A stretch of DNA of 64,000 bases from Nitrospinota bacterium (lineage in GTDB: Bacteria; Nitrospinota_A; UBA7883; JACRLM01), in NCBI GenBank assembly GCA_016208975.1, contig JACQXA010000004.1:1551015-1615014 (forward strand), read 5' to 3'. The notes beneath the pieces were generated by a model. That model did no database searches and was not told where the DNA came from. It saw only the letters and a program-made list of their open reading frames with translations. This document shows positions 17,188 to 26,028 of the stretch, piece after piece (position 1 is the first letter of the stretch; every line of letters begins with the position of its first letter). The position numbers were made by a program, and so were the translations under genes.

Positions 17188-17505
17188 ATGGCTTGGTTAT
17201 ATCTTGCGCTGGCCGGGGTTGTGGAGATAGGCTGGGCGGTGAGCCTTAAATACACCGAAGGTTTCACAAGGCTGTGGCCCAGCGCAGGGTCTTTGGCGCT
17301 GGCGGTGGTCAGCGTTTACCTGCTATCCGTGGCCATTAGAACCATTCCCATCGGCACGGGTTACGCCGTGTGGACCGGCATAGGGGCCGCGGGCACGGCC
17401 ATTATCGGCGTGATGTATTTTGAGGAGCCCCGGGACGCGGGCCGGTTGTTGTGTATCGGGATTATCATCGCCGGGATAGCCGGGTTGAAGTTTTATTCGA
17501 GGTAA
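17188..17505 (+). CDS. gdx: SugE/Gdx-type small multidrug resistance (guanidinium) exporter
   Basis: This is a 105-residue, four-helix inner-membrane protein of the SMR family. The SugE subgroup signature is clear: ALAGVVEIGWAVSLKYTEGF (central Glu is the coupling residue; WAVSLKYT distinguishes SugE/Gdx from EmrE), then IPIGTGYAVWTGIGAAGTAI. Proven members exchange guanidinium for protons. The frame is open into the tRNA; ATG 17188 gives the usual start. No guanidine riboswitch can fit in the 34 bases after the tRNA, so expression may rely on read-through from the tRNA promoter. Confidence 0.9.
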   Translation: MAWLYLALAGVVEIGWAVSLKYTEGFTRLWPSAGSLALAVVSVYLLSVAIRTIPIGTGYAVWTGIGAAGTAIIGVMYFEEPRDAGRLLCIGIIIAGIAGLKFYSR

Positions 17506-17556
17506 GATTCAAACCTTGAATTCCTGGTTCCCCCGGTCAAGCGAAACGTAGCGTAG

Positions 17557-17625
17557 ATGTCATGCTGAGCCCGCCGAAGCATGACTGCGAGTTGATGGAC
17601 AGGGCTTCGACAGCCTGACAGCGGC
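17557..17625. repeat. intergenic GTCATGCT...AGCATGAC palindromic repeat
   Basis: GTCATGCT and AGCATGAC (17559-17585) form perfect eight-base arms around GAGCCCGCCGA, followed by GGCTTCGACAG, a broken copy of the same motif. It resembles the inner part of the element at 14601-14748 (ATGACA...TGTCAT with CTGAG), so both are probably members of a dispersed repeat family. Confidence 0.5.
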
Positions 17626-17714
17626 GGTTCCCTAAAAAATCCTTTTCTTTTCCCAAACAGGCTAGTAGGTATTAAAATAGCTCCTTTGTTTCACATTATT
17701 TTTCAGGAATTGCG

Positions 17715-18926
17715 ATGGCGAAGAAAATAAAAAAAGTGGTGCTGGCCTACTCCGGCGGGCTGGACACGTCGGTAATAGTCCGCTGGCTCATTGAACATTA
17801 CAATTGCGAGGTTATCTGTTTCGCCGCCGACCTGGGCCAAGGGGAAGAGCTGAAACCACTGCACCAAAAGGCCAAGGCCGCCGGGGCTTCAAAACTGGTT
17901 ATCCGGGACTTGAAAGAGGAGTTCGCCAGGGACTTCGTGTTCCCCATGCTCCGCGCCAACGCGGTTTACGAGGGGATATATCTTCTCGGCACCTCCATCG
18001 CCCGCCCCCTGATAGCCAAGGAGCAGGTGGCCATCGCCAAAGAGTTCGGGGCCGACGCGGTATCCCATGGCGCCACCGGCAAGGGGAACGACCAGGTGCG
18101 GTTCGAGCTTACCTATGGGGCGCTCAACCCGTCGTTAGCCTGCATCGCCCCCTGGAGGGAGTGGGAGTTTAATTCCCGCGAGAGCCTGCTCAATTACGCG
18201 GCCAAGTGGAACATCCCCGTATCCGTCACCAAGAAAAAACCCTGGAGCATGGACCGCAACCTGCTTCACCTCTCTTTTGAAGGTGGCATTCTGGAAGACC
18301 CTTGGGCCACGCCGCCGGAGGAGATGTTCGTGCTGTCGGTGTCGCCTAAAAAGGCGCCCGATAAAGAAACGGTCATCACAGTGGGTTACGAAAAGGGGAA
18401 CCCTGTATCGTTGAACGGCAAACCCATGACCCCGGCCAAGTTGCTGGCGAGGCTGAACACCCTGGGTGGGCAGAACGGAATCGGCCGGGTGGATCTGGTG
18501 GAGAACCGGTTCGTGGGGATGAAATCCCGCGGGGTGTACGAAACCCCCGGCGGCACTATCCTGCATGTGGCCCATCGAGCGGTGGAGTCGCTCACCATGG
18601 ACCGGGAGACGCTGAAACTGCGCGACGGCCTGATACCCCAATACGCCGCCATGGTGTACAACGGTTTCTGGTATTCGCCCGAGCGGGAAGCCTTGCAGAC
18701 CTTCATGGACAAGGCGCAGGAGAACGTGACCGGCGAAGTGAAGCTGGGGTTGTACAAAGGCAATGTGCGGGTGATGGGCAGGCGGTCGCCCAATTCGCTG
18801 TTCGATCCGGCGTTCGCCACCTTCGAGGCCGACACGGTGTACAACCAGGCCGATGCCGAAGGGTTCATACGGTTGAACGCGTTGCGGCTTAAAATCCGGG
18901 CGCTGGCCAAGAGCAAGAAGAGATAG
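17715..18926 (+). CDS. argG: argininosuccinate synthase
   Basis: ArgG joins citrulline and aspartate using ATP in arginine synthesis. The 403-residue protein begins with the pyrophosphatase P-loop [18 protein letters not shown] and has the citrulline/aspartate blocks [16 protein letters not shown] and, later, [23 protein letters not shown]. Length and motifs match the common bacterial type. It is a single gene ended by a strong terminator at 18937-18967; argH is not nearby in this window. Confidence 0.97.
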   Translation: MAKKIKKVVLAYSGGLDTSVIVRWLIEHYNCEVICFAADLGQGEELKPLHQKAKAAGASKLVIRDLKEEFARDFVFPMLRANAVYEGIYLLGTSIARPLIAKEQVAIAKEFGADAVSHGATGKGNDQVRFELTYGALNPSLACIAPWREWEFNSRESLLNYAAKWNIPVSVTKKKPWSMDRNLLHLSFEGGILEDPWATPPEEMFVLSVSPKKAPDKETVITVGYEKGNPVSLNGKPMTPAKLLARLNTLGGQNGIGRVDLVENRFVGMKSRGVYETPGGTILHVAHRAVESLTMDRETLKLRDGLIPQYAAMVYNGFWYSPEREALQTFMDKAQENVTGEVKLGLYKGNVRVMGRRSPNSLFDPAFATFEADTVYNQADAEGFIRLNALRLKIRALAKSKKR

Positions 18927-18936
18927 TTTTAAGCAG

Positions 18937-18967
18937 GGGAGGATGGCGGTTGTCATCCTCTCTTTTT
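18937..18967 (+). terminator. Rho-independent terminator of argG
   Basis: GAGGATG (18939-18945) and CATCCTC (18954-18960) pair, extended by two more base pairs (one G-U), and a run of five T follows at 18963-18967, just after the argG stop. Confidence 0.85.
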
Positions 18968-18994
18968 ATTACATAATCCTCCGAAAAACGAACC

Positions 18995-19519
18995 ATGCGA
19001 AAGTATTTATTCCCGGCGCTGGCGCTGGCCGCCACGATAGTAGCTTCCTGCGCCTCCACCACAAAACGGGTGGCCGATAACACCGAGGTAAAGCTGGAGC
19101 GGGCGCATGTGGAAAACCCCATGGCCCAGGGTTTTAACGTAATTAAAGAGCTGGCCGGGGCCATGATAGGCGCCCCTTCCTCCACCCGGGATAACGACCT
19201 GCGGGTGGATATTATGCTCTACCTCAAGAACAAGAACGATTTCGCCCTGAACGTGATGAAGGTCACATACACTTTTTCCGTGGAAGGGAAAACCGTGGCC
19301 ACCGGAAGCCGTGAGGGGAAAACCGGTGAGCTGGTTCTAGATGCCGGTTCTGAAAAAACCGTGTCGCTACCTTTAAAAGTGTTTACCCGGGAACTGATAG
19401 GCCACACGCTTGCAGGCATGGTGAAGAAAGGCGCCAAGCTTAACGTGAAAGGCAACCTTAGCTTCGACACCATGTTCGGCCAGGTGACGTTCCCCTATTC
19501 GGTGGACCAGACGATTTAG
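18995..19519 (+). CDS. LEA14/WHy-domain lipoprotein
   Basis: The 174-residue product has a lipoprotein signal (LALAATIVASC, Cys near residue 18). The rest reads as one LEA type-2 (water stress and hypersensitive response) domain: LRVDIMLYLKNKNDFALNVMKVTYTFSVEGKTVATG, then the strand pair VSLPLKVFT and LNVKGNLSFDTMFGQVTFPY. Bacterial members are periplasmic or outer-membrane proteins linked to desiccation or envelope stress; no reaction is known. It stands alone between two terminators. Confidence 0.82.
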   Translation: MRKYLFPALALAATIVASCASTTKRVADNTEVKLERAHVENPMAQGFNVIKELAGAMIGAPSSTRDNDLRVDIMLYLKNKNDFALNVMKVTYTFSVEGKTVATGSREGKTGELVLDAGSEKTVSLPLKVFTRELIGHTLAGMVKKGAKLNVKGNLSFDTMFGQVTFPYSVDQTI

Positions 19520-19550
19520 GTTTACCCGGGCAGTAGCTTGCGGCAATAAA

Positions 19551-19578
19551 AAAGGGGCGGTTTTTTAACCGCCCCTTT
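19551..19578. terminator. bidirectional Rho-independent terminator
   Basis: A perfect 12-base stem, AAAGGGGCGGTT (19551-19562) with AACCGCCCCTTT (19567-19578) and a TTTT loop, sits between the convergent lipoprotein and htpX genes. A/T-rich tracts on both sides allow it to act on both strands. Confidence 0.9.
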
Positions 19579-19598
19579 CGTTTTGGCGAAATTGGCGT

Positions 19599-20438
19599 CT
19601 AGGTGAACAACAGCTTCCGGAGCGCCTCCACCCGTTTTTCCACCGGCGGATGGGTGGAGAAAAGCGAGGCGAAATCGGATCCGGTAAGGGGGCTTACGAT
19701 GAACATGTGCGCCGTGGCAGGCTCCGCGTTCATAGGTATGCCCGCCGCCGCGCTGTGGATTTTCACCAGCGCCCGGGCCAGCGAGTCCGGATTCCGGGTA
19801 AGCTCGGCTCCGGTCCTGTCCGCCTGGTATTCCCTGGCGCGGGATATGGCCATTTGCACCAGCATCGCCGCTATGGGCGCAACCAGCATCATCACCACGG
19901 CCACCGCCGGGTGTACGTCCCGTTCGTCGCTCCTGCCGCCGAACATCAGGGCCCATTGGGCCATGTTGGCTATCATGGAGATGGCGCCCGCGATGGTGGC
20001 CGCCAGCGTGCCGATAAGGATGTCCCGGTTTTTCACATGGGCTATCTCGTGGGCCAAAACCCCCGCCAGCTCCTCACGGTTCAACACCCGCACGATACCC
20101 TCGGTAACCGCCACGGCGGCGTGTTCCGGGTTCCTGCCGGTGGCGAAAGCGTTCGGCTGGTCTGTGGGGATTATGTAAACCTTGGGCATGGGTATCCCGG
20201 CCCGCATGGTAAGCTCCCGCACCGTCTGGAACAGCCAGGGCGACTCGTACTCGCTGGTTTCCCGGGCGTTGTACATGCGGAGCACCAGCTTGTCGCTGTA
20301 GAAATAAGAGAAGAAGTTCATGCCAACGGCCAAAACAAAGGCGAAAATCATGCCGCTTCTACCGCCGAGCGCCGCCCCGATGAGAATGAAGATAAGGGTT
20401 AACGCCGTCAACAACAAAGCAGTGCGGAACGTATTCAT
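19599..20438 (-). CDS. htpX: HtpX-like membrane zinc metalloprotease (M48B)
   Basis: HtpX degrades damaged inner-membrane proteins. The 279-residue sequence has two N-terminal membrane segments, the zinc site VLAHEIAHVKNRDI (HExxH), two more membrane stretches, and the third ligand region with SRAREYQADRTGAELT (Glu). The YIIPTDQPNAFATGRNPEHAAVAVTEGI block is diagnostic. Its own promoter with an overlapping palindromic leader lies at 20464-20538. Convergent with the LEA14-like lipoprotein. Confidence 0.94.
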   Translation of the reverse strand: MNTFRTALLLTALTLIFILIGAALGGRSGMIFAFVLAVGMNFFSYFYSDKLVLRMYNARETSEYESPWLFQTVRELTMRAGIPMPKVYIIPTDQPNAFATGRNPEHAAVAVTEGIVRVLNREELAGVLAHEIAHVKNRDILIGTLAATIAGAISMIANMAQWALMFGGRSDERDVHPAVAVVMMLVAPIAAMLVQMAISRAREYQADRTGAELTRNPDSLARALVKIHSAAAGIPMNAEPATAHMFIVSPLTGSDFASLFSTHPPVEKRVEALRKLLFT

Positions 20439-20463
20439 CTAAATTAGCGTCCTCCAATAGGTA

Positions 20464-20538
20464 AACTGGTTGGTTCTTTAAAATCAACCAGTTCGTAAGT
20501 TCTTTATAAAGTATAAAATCGCCTTGGGGGGTTGTCAA
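20464..20538 (-). promoter_or_regulatory. htpX promoter with palindromic 5' leader
   Basis: On the minus strand TTGACA (20533-20538) and TATACT (20510-20515) are exactly 17 bases apart, an almost perfect sigma70 promoter. Downstream, AACTGGTTG (20464-20472) and CAACCAGTT (20485-20493) form an inverted repeat extendable to 12 pairs, lying about 17-46 bases after the start. It could be an operator or a leader hairpin. Confidence 0.7.
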
Positions 20539-20578
20539 TGCCGCCCCCAGGTTTATAAAACGCGTACAATAATTATTA

Positions 20579-20923
20579 TCACCCCTCCAGCCCGCCACGG
20601 AACATGAAATATGCCGCCCCGGAAAGGCAAAGCATGGCCCAAAGGTAGTCCAGTTTCAGCGGCTGTTTCATATAAACCCAGGCGAACCCGGCGAATACCG
20701 TCATGGTTATTATTTCCTGGATAACCTTCAGTTGGCCCAGTGTGAAATATTGGGCGCCTATCCTGTTGGCGGGCACCTGGAGGACATATTCGAAGAAGGC
20801 GATTCCCCAGCTTATGAGGATAACGAAAAAAAGGGGCTGGCTCCCCATGCTTTTCAAGTGCCCGTACCAGGCGAAGGTCATAAAGCAGTTGGAGAGCATC
20901 AGCAATAAAACAGTCTGCCACAT
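20579..20923 (-). CDS. DMT-superfamily membrane protein, DUF486
   Basis: This 114-residue protein has four membrane helices: LLLMLSNCFMTFAWYGHL, FFVILISWGIAFFEYVL, ITMTVFAGFAWVYM and WAMLCLSGAAYFMF. The block VPANRIGAQYFTLGQLKVIQEIITMTVF is the hallmark of DUF486, a short relative of drug/metabolite transporters that probably works as a dimer. The substrate is unknown. It lies 140 bases upstream of htpX on the same strand, but the htpX promoter separates them. Confidence 0.85.
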   Translation of the reverse strand: MWQTVLLLMLSNCFMTFAWYGHLKSMGSQPLFFVILISWGIAFFEYVLQVPANRIGAQYFTLGQLKVIQEIITMTVFAGFAWVYMKQPLKLDYLWAMLCLSGAAYFMFRGGLEG

Positions 20924-20986
20924 TTCTTAAATCAATCCTTGGATTGTGATTATTTGCGCAAGCCGGTCCAGTTGAAGCCAGCTCCG

Positions 20987-23953
20987 TCAGGCGTTGAGAG
21001 GGAACATCAGGGTAACCTGGGTTCCCCTGTGCTCGCCGGAGCTGGAGATGGAAAGCCTGCCGCCGAGCCGTTCCATGATCATCCGGGCCACCGTAAGCCC
21101 CAGTCCTATGCCGCCACCTTTGTATTTGTACATCCCGGTGGAATGGCGGAGCGGGTCTTCCAGCGCGAAATACGGCTCGAAAACATGCTCAAGCCTTTCG
21201 CGGGAGATGCCCAGCCCTTCGTCCTTGATGTCCAGAATGGCCAGCCTGGGAAGCACCCGGCCGGTGATGTAAATGTTCTTCCCGTCGGGGGTGTACTTGA
21301 TGGCGTTGGAGATTATCTCCATGATGGCCATGCGCATCATTTCCATGTCCCCGTAGATCATGGTTTCCGCCGGAAGGTTCTCCAGGCTGGCCTTTATTAT
21401 AACGTTGCGCTTTTCCATGCGGCTCATGTCCTCGGCGCTTTCCACGCAAGACTGCGCCGCCGAATACAGGTAAACCGGGTTCCTTGCCGGCTCCAACCCG
21501 CCAACGATGAGCTTGGAGATAAGCTCTGTCATGGAAACTATCCTGTGGAAGTTGTGGAAAGACTCTTCCAGCACGTCCATGGTTTGGGCAAACTTGCCCT
21601 CTTCCTCCCCCTCCGCCGCCTTGCGCAAAAGTATCCTGGCCAGTTCCAGCTTGGCCAAAGGTGTTCGCATCTCATGGCTTGTGATGGAGGTGAAATATTC
21701 GCGGGCGCGGGTGAGCATGGCCTCCCGCGTAATGTCCCTCTGCACGGCCACGTAGTTTATTACGTTACCGTCGGCCCCCAGGGTGGGAGAGATGGTGCTG
21801 TCCACCTCGAAAAGATCACCGTTCTTCCTGCGGTTGACTATTCTGCCGGACCATACATTGGCCGACGCCAGCCGCGCCCACATGTTGTGATAAAAGGAAT
21901 TATCGTGCAATCCGCTTTTCACTATGCTCGGCTTTTTGCCCATGGCTTCGTCTTTTGAAAAGCCGGTGACCCGCTCGAAGGCTGGATTGACGTACAGGAT
22001 TACGCCAGTCTCGTCGGTGATAACCACCATTTCGGCGGATTGCTCTATGCCCTTGGCCAGCCGTGCCCGCTCCTCGTCCCCCTTTTTCCGCTCGGAAATG
22101 TCTCGGATGGCCGCCACCCTGGCGGGCTTGCCCTCCCACATCACGTTCCGGCTGGTGACTTCCGCCAGAAACGTCCCGCCCCCCTTGCGCAGGATGGTTA
22201 TTTCGTAAGGTGTGTCCAGCCGCTCTCTTATTTGCGCGCTTACGGCGGCCCTGCTTTCCGGAGCCACGAAATCCAGCACGTTTTTCCCTATGGTTTCCTC
22301 TATCCTGTATCCGGCCATCAGGGCAAGGGTTTCGTTGGCCATCAGGATGGTTCCATTGTCGTGCACCAGTATCCCCTCGAAACTGGCGCCGGAAAGCTGG
22401 CGGAACCGCTCCTCGTTTTCCCACGCCATGGTTTCGGCCGCCTTGCGCTCCGTCACATCGGTGATAACCGAAATGATTCCGGCCACCTGTCCGTCCTTGT
22501 CTTTCCTGTAACACCAGTCCACCTGGGCGTTTTTCGGGGGCCTGTCTTGCCGGTTTATCTTGATGTCGTACCTGGAGGGTAAAGGTCTTTGAAGGATGAG
22601 CATCTCGTGGAACACGCGGTTGGCGTTGCGTTCGGTCTTGTCGCCGTAAATGTCCCAAACCTTGGAGCCGACCACCTTTTCCCGGGGCGCGCCCAGCAGA
22701 TCCACAAAAGCCTTGTTGGCGAATGTAATGGAGCCGTCCAGTCCGCTCTCCACGATACCGTGCGGGATCATATCTATGAGTGTCCGGTATTTCTCCTTGT
22801 TCTCTAAAAGCTCGTCCTGGGCTTTTTTCCGGTCGGTGACGTCTTCCAGCACCCATATGGCGCCTTTGGACGGGTCCGCGTAATCCACCGGTTTGCCGAA
22901 AAGGCGGCAGGTGAAAAAAGAACCGTCGCGCCTGCGCATGGGGGTTTCCACCAGGTATGGTTTTCCCTGCGCGAAAGAGCGGCTTATGGCTTCGCCGGTT
23001 TTCTGGAAATCCTCTTCTGATGTGTATGAAAGCGAGGTGGAAAATCCATCAACCATTTCCTCGCCGGAATAGCCGAAAAGCTCTTTGCATTTCTGGTTGG
23101 CCCAAATAAGCTTCCTGTCAACGATGAAGGACACGCCCACCACGGCGTTGTCCAGCACGGTACGCTTTTGGGCCAGGGCCGTGGCCAGTTCCTCCACCGC
23201 CCGCTTTTTGGCCTCCCGCGCGCGAATGGCCGCCACGCCGTATGCCAGGTTGGAGGAAAGCTCTTCCAGGAACTCCATTTCAGCCCGGCCGAAAGCCTCT
23301 TTCCGGTAGCAGTAAATGACCAGTACACCCATCACCTGCCCGTCGTTTTGCAAAGGGACGGCCACTACAGATAAATTATCCGGCCCATTGGGATCCATGG
23401 GTGGCAGGCTGTCATTATCCCGGCTGAAGGCAGGGGCTCGTGTTTTAACCGCCGCTTGGGACAGGGCCACGCCTGCCTCCTCCACGGCGCTTTCGATAGT
23501 GAAAAAATCCGGCAGATACCCTTCAGTAAACCCTTTCCGGGCTACGATGGTTATTTTGCTTTCATCATTCTCCGGGCAAAGCCCGATCCATGCCTTGGGG
23601 AATTCGCCGGAATCCAGAATGGCGGTTACGCATTGGGACACAAGCTCCTTTTCACCGGGCGCCCGGGCCACAATGGCGTTGATGGAGCCCAGCAGGCTGG
23701 CGAAACGGCCGGAAAATTCCGCCTCGCATTTCAGCGCCATGATCCTGCCGAACCATATGGTTGTCATGTAGTAAATGATTACAGACGTGACCGCCATGAA
23801 CCCGACACCTTTTACCGACTGGTAGAAAGATATCTGGGGCTGGCTTAAGGAGAGGATATCCATGATCCTGTCGGACAAGACTATCCAGGCGGAGCCCACC
23901 ACCAGATAAACAAGCGCTATCTGTTTGGGGCCTGAGGAATTTTTGTCACTCAT
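20987..23953 (-). CDS. membrane PAS/GAF sensor histidine kinase
   Basis: The 988-residue protein has two N-terminal membrane helices (about 11-27 and 45-68), a GAF-like domain (about 80-250), four PAS domains between 260 and 750 (e.g. VDGFSTSLSYTSEEDFQKTG; KVWDIYGDKTERNANRVFHE), then a kinase core. The phospho-acceptor is in ITSHEMRTPLAKLEL (His near 759). The N box is MEIISNAIKYTPDGKNI, with G boxes DIKDEGLGIS and GIGLGLTVA, so it is an active HWE-unlike HisKA kinase. No receiver domain or response-regulator gene is adjacent, so its partner is elsewhere. The signal is unknown; the PAS set may sense redox or small ligands. Confidence 0.92.
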   Translation of the reverse strand: MSDKNSSGPKQIALVYLVVGSAWIVLSDRIMDILSLSQPQISFYQSVKGVGFMAVTSVIIYYMTTIWFGRIMALKCEAEFSGRFASLLGSINAIVARAPGEKELVSQCVTAILDSGEFPKAWIGLCPENDESKITIVARKGFTEGYLPDFFTIESAVEEAGVALSQAAVKTRAPAFSRDNDSLPPMDPNGPDNLSVVAVPLQNDGQVMGVLVIYCYRKEAFGRAEMEFLEELSSNLAYGVAAIRAREAKKRAVEELATALAQKRTVLDNAVVGVSFIVDRKLIWANQKCKELFGYSGEEMVDGFSTSLSYTSEEDFQKTGEAISRSFAQGKPYLVETPMRRRDGSFFTCRLFGKPVDYADPSKGAIWVLEDVTDRKKAQDELLENKEKYRTLIDMIPHGIVESGLDGSITFANKAFVDLLGAPREKVVGSKVWDIYGDKTERNANRVFHEMLILQRPLPSRYDIKINRQDRPPKNAQVDWCYRKDKDGQVAGIISVITDVTERKAAETMAWENEERFRQLSGASFEGILVHDNGTILMANETLALMAGYRIEETIGKNVLDFVAPESRAAVSAQIRERLDTPYEITILRKGGGTFLAEVTSRNVMWEGKPARVAAIRDISERKKGDEERARLAKGIEQSAEMVVITDETGVILYVNPAFERVTGFSKDEAMGKKPSIVKSGLHDNSFYHNMWARLASANVWSGRIVNRRKNGDLFEVDSTISPTLGADGNVINYVAVQRDITREAMLTRAREYFTSITSHEMRTPLAKLELARILLRKAAEGEEEGKFAQTMDVLEESFHNFHRIVSMTELISKLIVGGLEPARNPVYLYSAAQSCVESAEDMSRMEKRNVIIKASLENLPAETMIYGDMEMMRMAIMEIISNAIKYTPDGKNIYITGRVLPRLAILDIKDEGLGISRERLEHVFEPYFALEDPLRHSTGMYKYKGGGIGLGLTVARMIMERLGGRLSISSSGEHRGTQVTLMFPLNA

Positions 23954-24034
23954 TTATTTCAAGCGTATCGCCCGGGCGGCCTGTGCCGCTTAAATACATA
24001 AAATTTACAGGCAGGCCAATTTAACGCCCAAGTG

Positions 24035-24071
24035 TGGGAACAACCACCATGTTGGGAGCGTTATGTTCCCA
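24035..24071. repeat. inverted repeat TGGGAACA...TGTTCCCA
   Basis: Perfect eight-base arms (24035-24042 and 24064-24071) 21 bases apart lie in the 158-base gap between the porin-like gene end and the kinase start. This could be an operator for the kinase gene or part of a weak terminator of the porin gene. Confidence 0.35.
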
Positions 24072-24111
24072 TTAATTTTACAGGAAAAACGCCATCAAGA
24101 AAACGCGCCTT

Positions 24112-25305
24112 CTAGAAAAAGGCCCTTAGCTCCATTGAAACGCCTTCGGGCAACGACCCGAACTGGCTTTGGACACCTTCCATTCCTGGTTCCGTTCCCC
24201 ATGGGACATAGCCTGAAAACGCCAGGTCCGACTCGTCCCCAACGGAGTAAACCAGGGTGGCCGATATTATCCCCGAACCGTCCCCGAAGTTGATGACCCC
24301 AACCGTTTCGCCAGTTAAAAGGGGGGTGAATTCGTAGCTTGCGCCAAGACCGGCGTATTCCCTGGCCGGATATGGTTTATCCAGATCATATAGGGCTGGA
24401 GACGCGGCCCCCGCGCCGTTTAAAAAGTATTCGCCACGCAGAATGAGCGTATTTTCGAACCGCCGCTCCAGCTGGGCCGATACGGCTCCATAACCTGTGG
24501 AGCCGGTGGTTTTATAATGCCCCTCCGCCCTGTAACCGATGTTGAACACCGTTTCTCCCTGCACCGCCCCGCCAGCCACCATCTCGCCCCGGAGCGACCC
24601 TCCCAGCAACACCACCTCCAAATTCTGGAAAGCATGGGAGAGCCTGCCCAGGTAAGAGGCCAAACCGCCATCGGGGCTTCGCTCAAAGCTTCCCGGGTTT
24701 TCCAAATCCCGTTCATATCCCGCCACGGCCATCAGGCTGGCTTGGGTGAGGTTGTCCAGCCGGGCCTCCATACGCAACGCGTCCACGCCGGGTTTGTAGG
24801 CCCGGTAAAACGAGTTGAAGGAGAAGGGCGCGAAAAAATCGTTGGGGGTGAAATGGTAGCAGGTGGCCAGGTTTATCGCCTGCCGCCCGGCGATGATGTC
24901 CACAGCCCCGGCGGAATGGCGTACCGAAAACCTGTCCAGGCCGAAATCCGCCCGGGATGTATCGTCGCGCCGCTGGGCCTGATTAAAAATGGCGCTTCGC
25001 TCAATAGCGGCCGGGGCCGCCGTGTATGGGGTTCCAGCCCGCGCGCGCCATGCCTGAACGGCGTGTATATCGTAATGCCATTCCGCGGCTCCTCCTTCAA
25101 GGATAAGCCGGGCGGTGGTCAGGGTCTCCTGCGACTTTTCTTTCATACCCGGCAGTTGAAACCCCGGTGCGGGGCCAGTGACCGATAGGGACTCCGAAAA
25201 GAAAACATGGATAAAATCGGGCCAGAACAGGCTTTCGCCCCCGGCGGCCCAGGCTGGGGACGCGATGAGCAGGGCCGCCACCAAGCATATGGCGCCTCTG
25301 GTCAC
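24112..25305 (-). CDS. predicted outer-membrane porin-like protein
   Basis: The 397-residue protein starts at GTG 25305 with a signal peptide (AICLVAALLIASPAWA, cut before GGES). The rest is rich in amphipathic strands with aromatic girdles (YRAEGHYKTTGSTGYGAVSA; LERRFENTLILRGEYFLNG) and ends in ELRAFF, a C-terminal Phe typical of barrels. I cannot name a known porin family. The start overlaps the stop of the ABC ATPase gene by four bases, so the two are translationally coupled. Confidence 0.72.
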   Translation of the reverse strand: MTRGAICLVAALLIASPAWAAGGESLFWPDFIHVFFSESLSVTGPAPGFQLPGMKEKSQETLTTARLILEGGAAEWHYDIHAVQAWRARAGTPYTAAPAAIERSAIFNQAQRRDDTSRADFGLDRFSVRHSAGAVDIIAGRQAINLATCYHFTPNDFFAPFSFNSFYRAYKPGVDALRMEARLDNLTQASLMAVAGYERDLENPGSFERSPDGGLASYLGRLSHAFQNLEVVLLGGSLRGEMVAGGAVQGETVFNIGYRAEGHYKTTGSTGYGAVSAQLERRFENTLILRGEYFLNGAGAASPALYDLDKPYPAREYAGLGASYEFTPLLTGETVGVINFGDGSGIISATLVYSVGDESDLAFSGYVPWGTEPGMEGVQSQFGSLPEGVSMELRAFF

Positions 25306-26024
25306 CCTTTGCCCGCTTCAGCTACGGCCTCATCGGAAACCACACGCCCGTCACGCATGGTGATTATCCTGTGCGCCCGGTCTATAACCCGTTTGTCGTG
25401 GGTGGAGAACAGGAACGTCACCCCGTCCTCGTGGTTGAGTTTCTCCATGATGTCCAGCAGGGAGTCGGCCGTGGCCGAATCCACGTTGGAGGTTGGCTCG
25501 TCCGCCAGCACTATGGCCGGGTTGTGGGCTATGGCGCGGGCGATGGCCACCCTTTGCTGTTGCCCGCCGGAAAGCTCTGAAGGGCGCCGCCTCTCCAGCC
25601 CTGCCAGCCCCACTTCGTCCAGCACGCTCAAAACTTTTTCACGGCGCTGTTTTTTAGGGACGCCCTGCAGGGACAGGACGAACTCGGCGTTCTCGAACAC
25701 GGTAAGGGTAGGTATAAGGTTGTACGCCTGGAAAACGAAACCTATCCTATCCCGCCTCAGCCTGGCCACTACCGAGCGGGAGAGCAGGTTTAGCTCCTGC
25801 CCCTCCAGCGATACCTTGCCCGAAGATGGCGCGTCCAGCGCGCCGATAAGGTTCAACGTGGTGGTTTTGCCCGAGCCGGATGGGCCGCACAGCACGGCGA
25901 ACTCCCCCTTCTCCACCGCCAGGCTCACCGCCGAAACCGCGTTGATTACAACCTCCCCGTTTATATACGAGCGGGTGACGTTGTCCAGTAAAACTATGGC
26001 GCCGCCGGAGGAGGCCTGGCTCAT
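25302..26024 (-). CDS. LolD/MacB-type ABC transporter ATP-binding protein
   Basis: The 240-residue ATPase has Walker A CGPSGSGKTTTLNL, Q-loop VFQAYNLIPTLT, signature LSGGQQQRVAIARA, Walker B AIVLADEPTSNVD and H-loop STHDKRV. The GFVFQAYNLIPTLTVFENAE block marks the LolD/MacB/FtsE group, which powers lipoprotein release or export with FtsX-type permeases. No permease gene is next to it; its neighbours are a DUF3592 membrane protein (4 bases away) and a porin-like gene (4-base overlap). The permease is either elsewhere or replaced by something I cannot see. Confidence 0.9.
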   Translation of the reverse strand: MSQASSGGAIVLLDNVTRSYINGEVVINAVSAVSLAVEKGEFAVLCGPSGSGKTTTLNLIGALDAPSSGKVSLEGQELNLLSRSVVARLRRDRIGFVFQAYNLIPTLTVFENAEFVLSLQGVPKKQRREKVLSVLDEVGLAGLERRRPSELSGGQQQRVAIARAIAHNPAIVLADEPTSNVDSATADSLLDIMEKLNHEDGVTFLFSTHDKRVIDRAHRIITMRDGRVVSDEAVAEAGKG

Positions 26025-26028
26025 AAGG

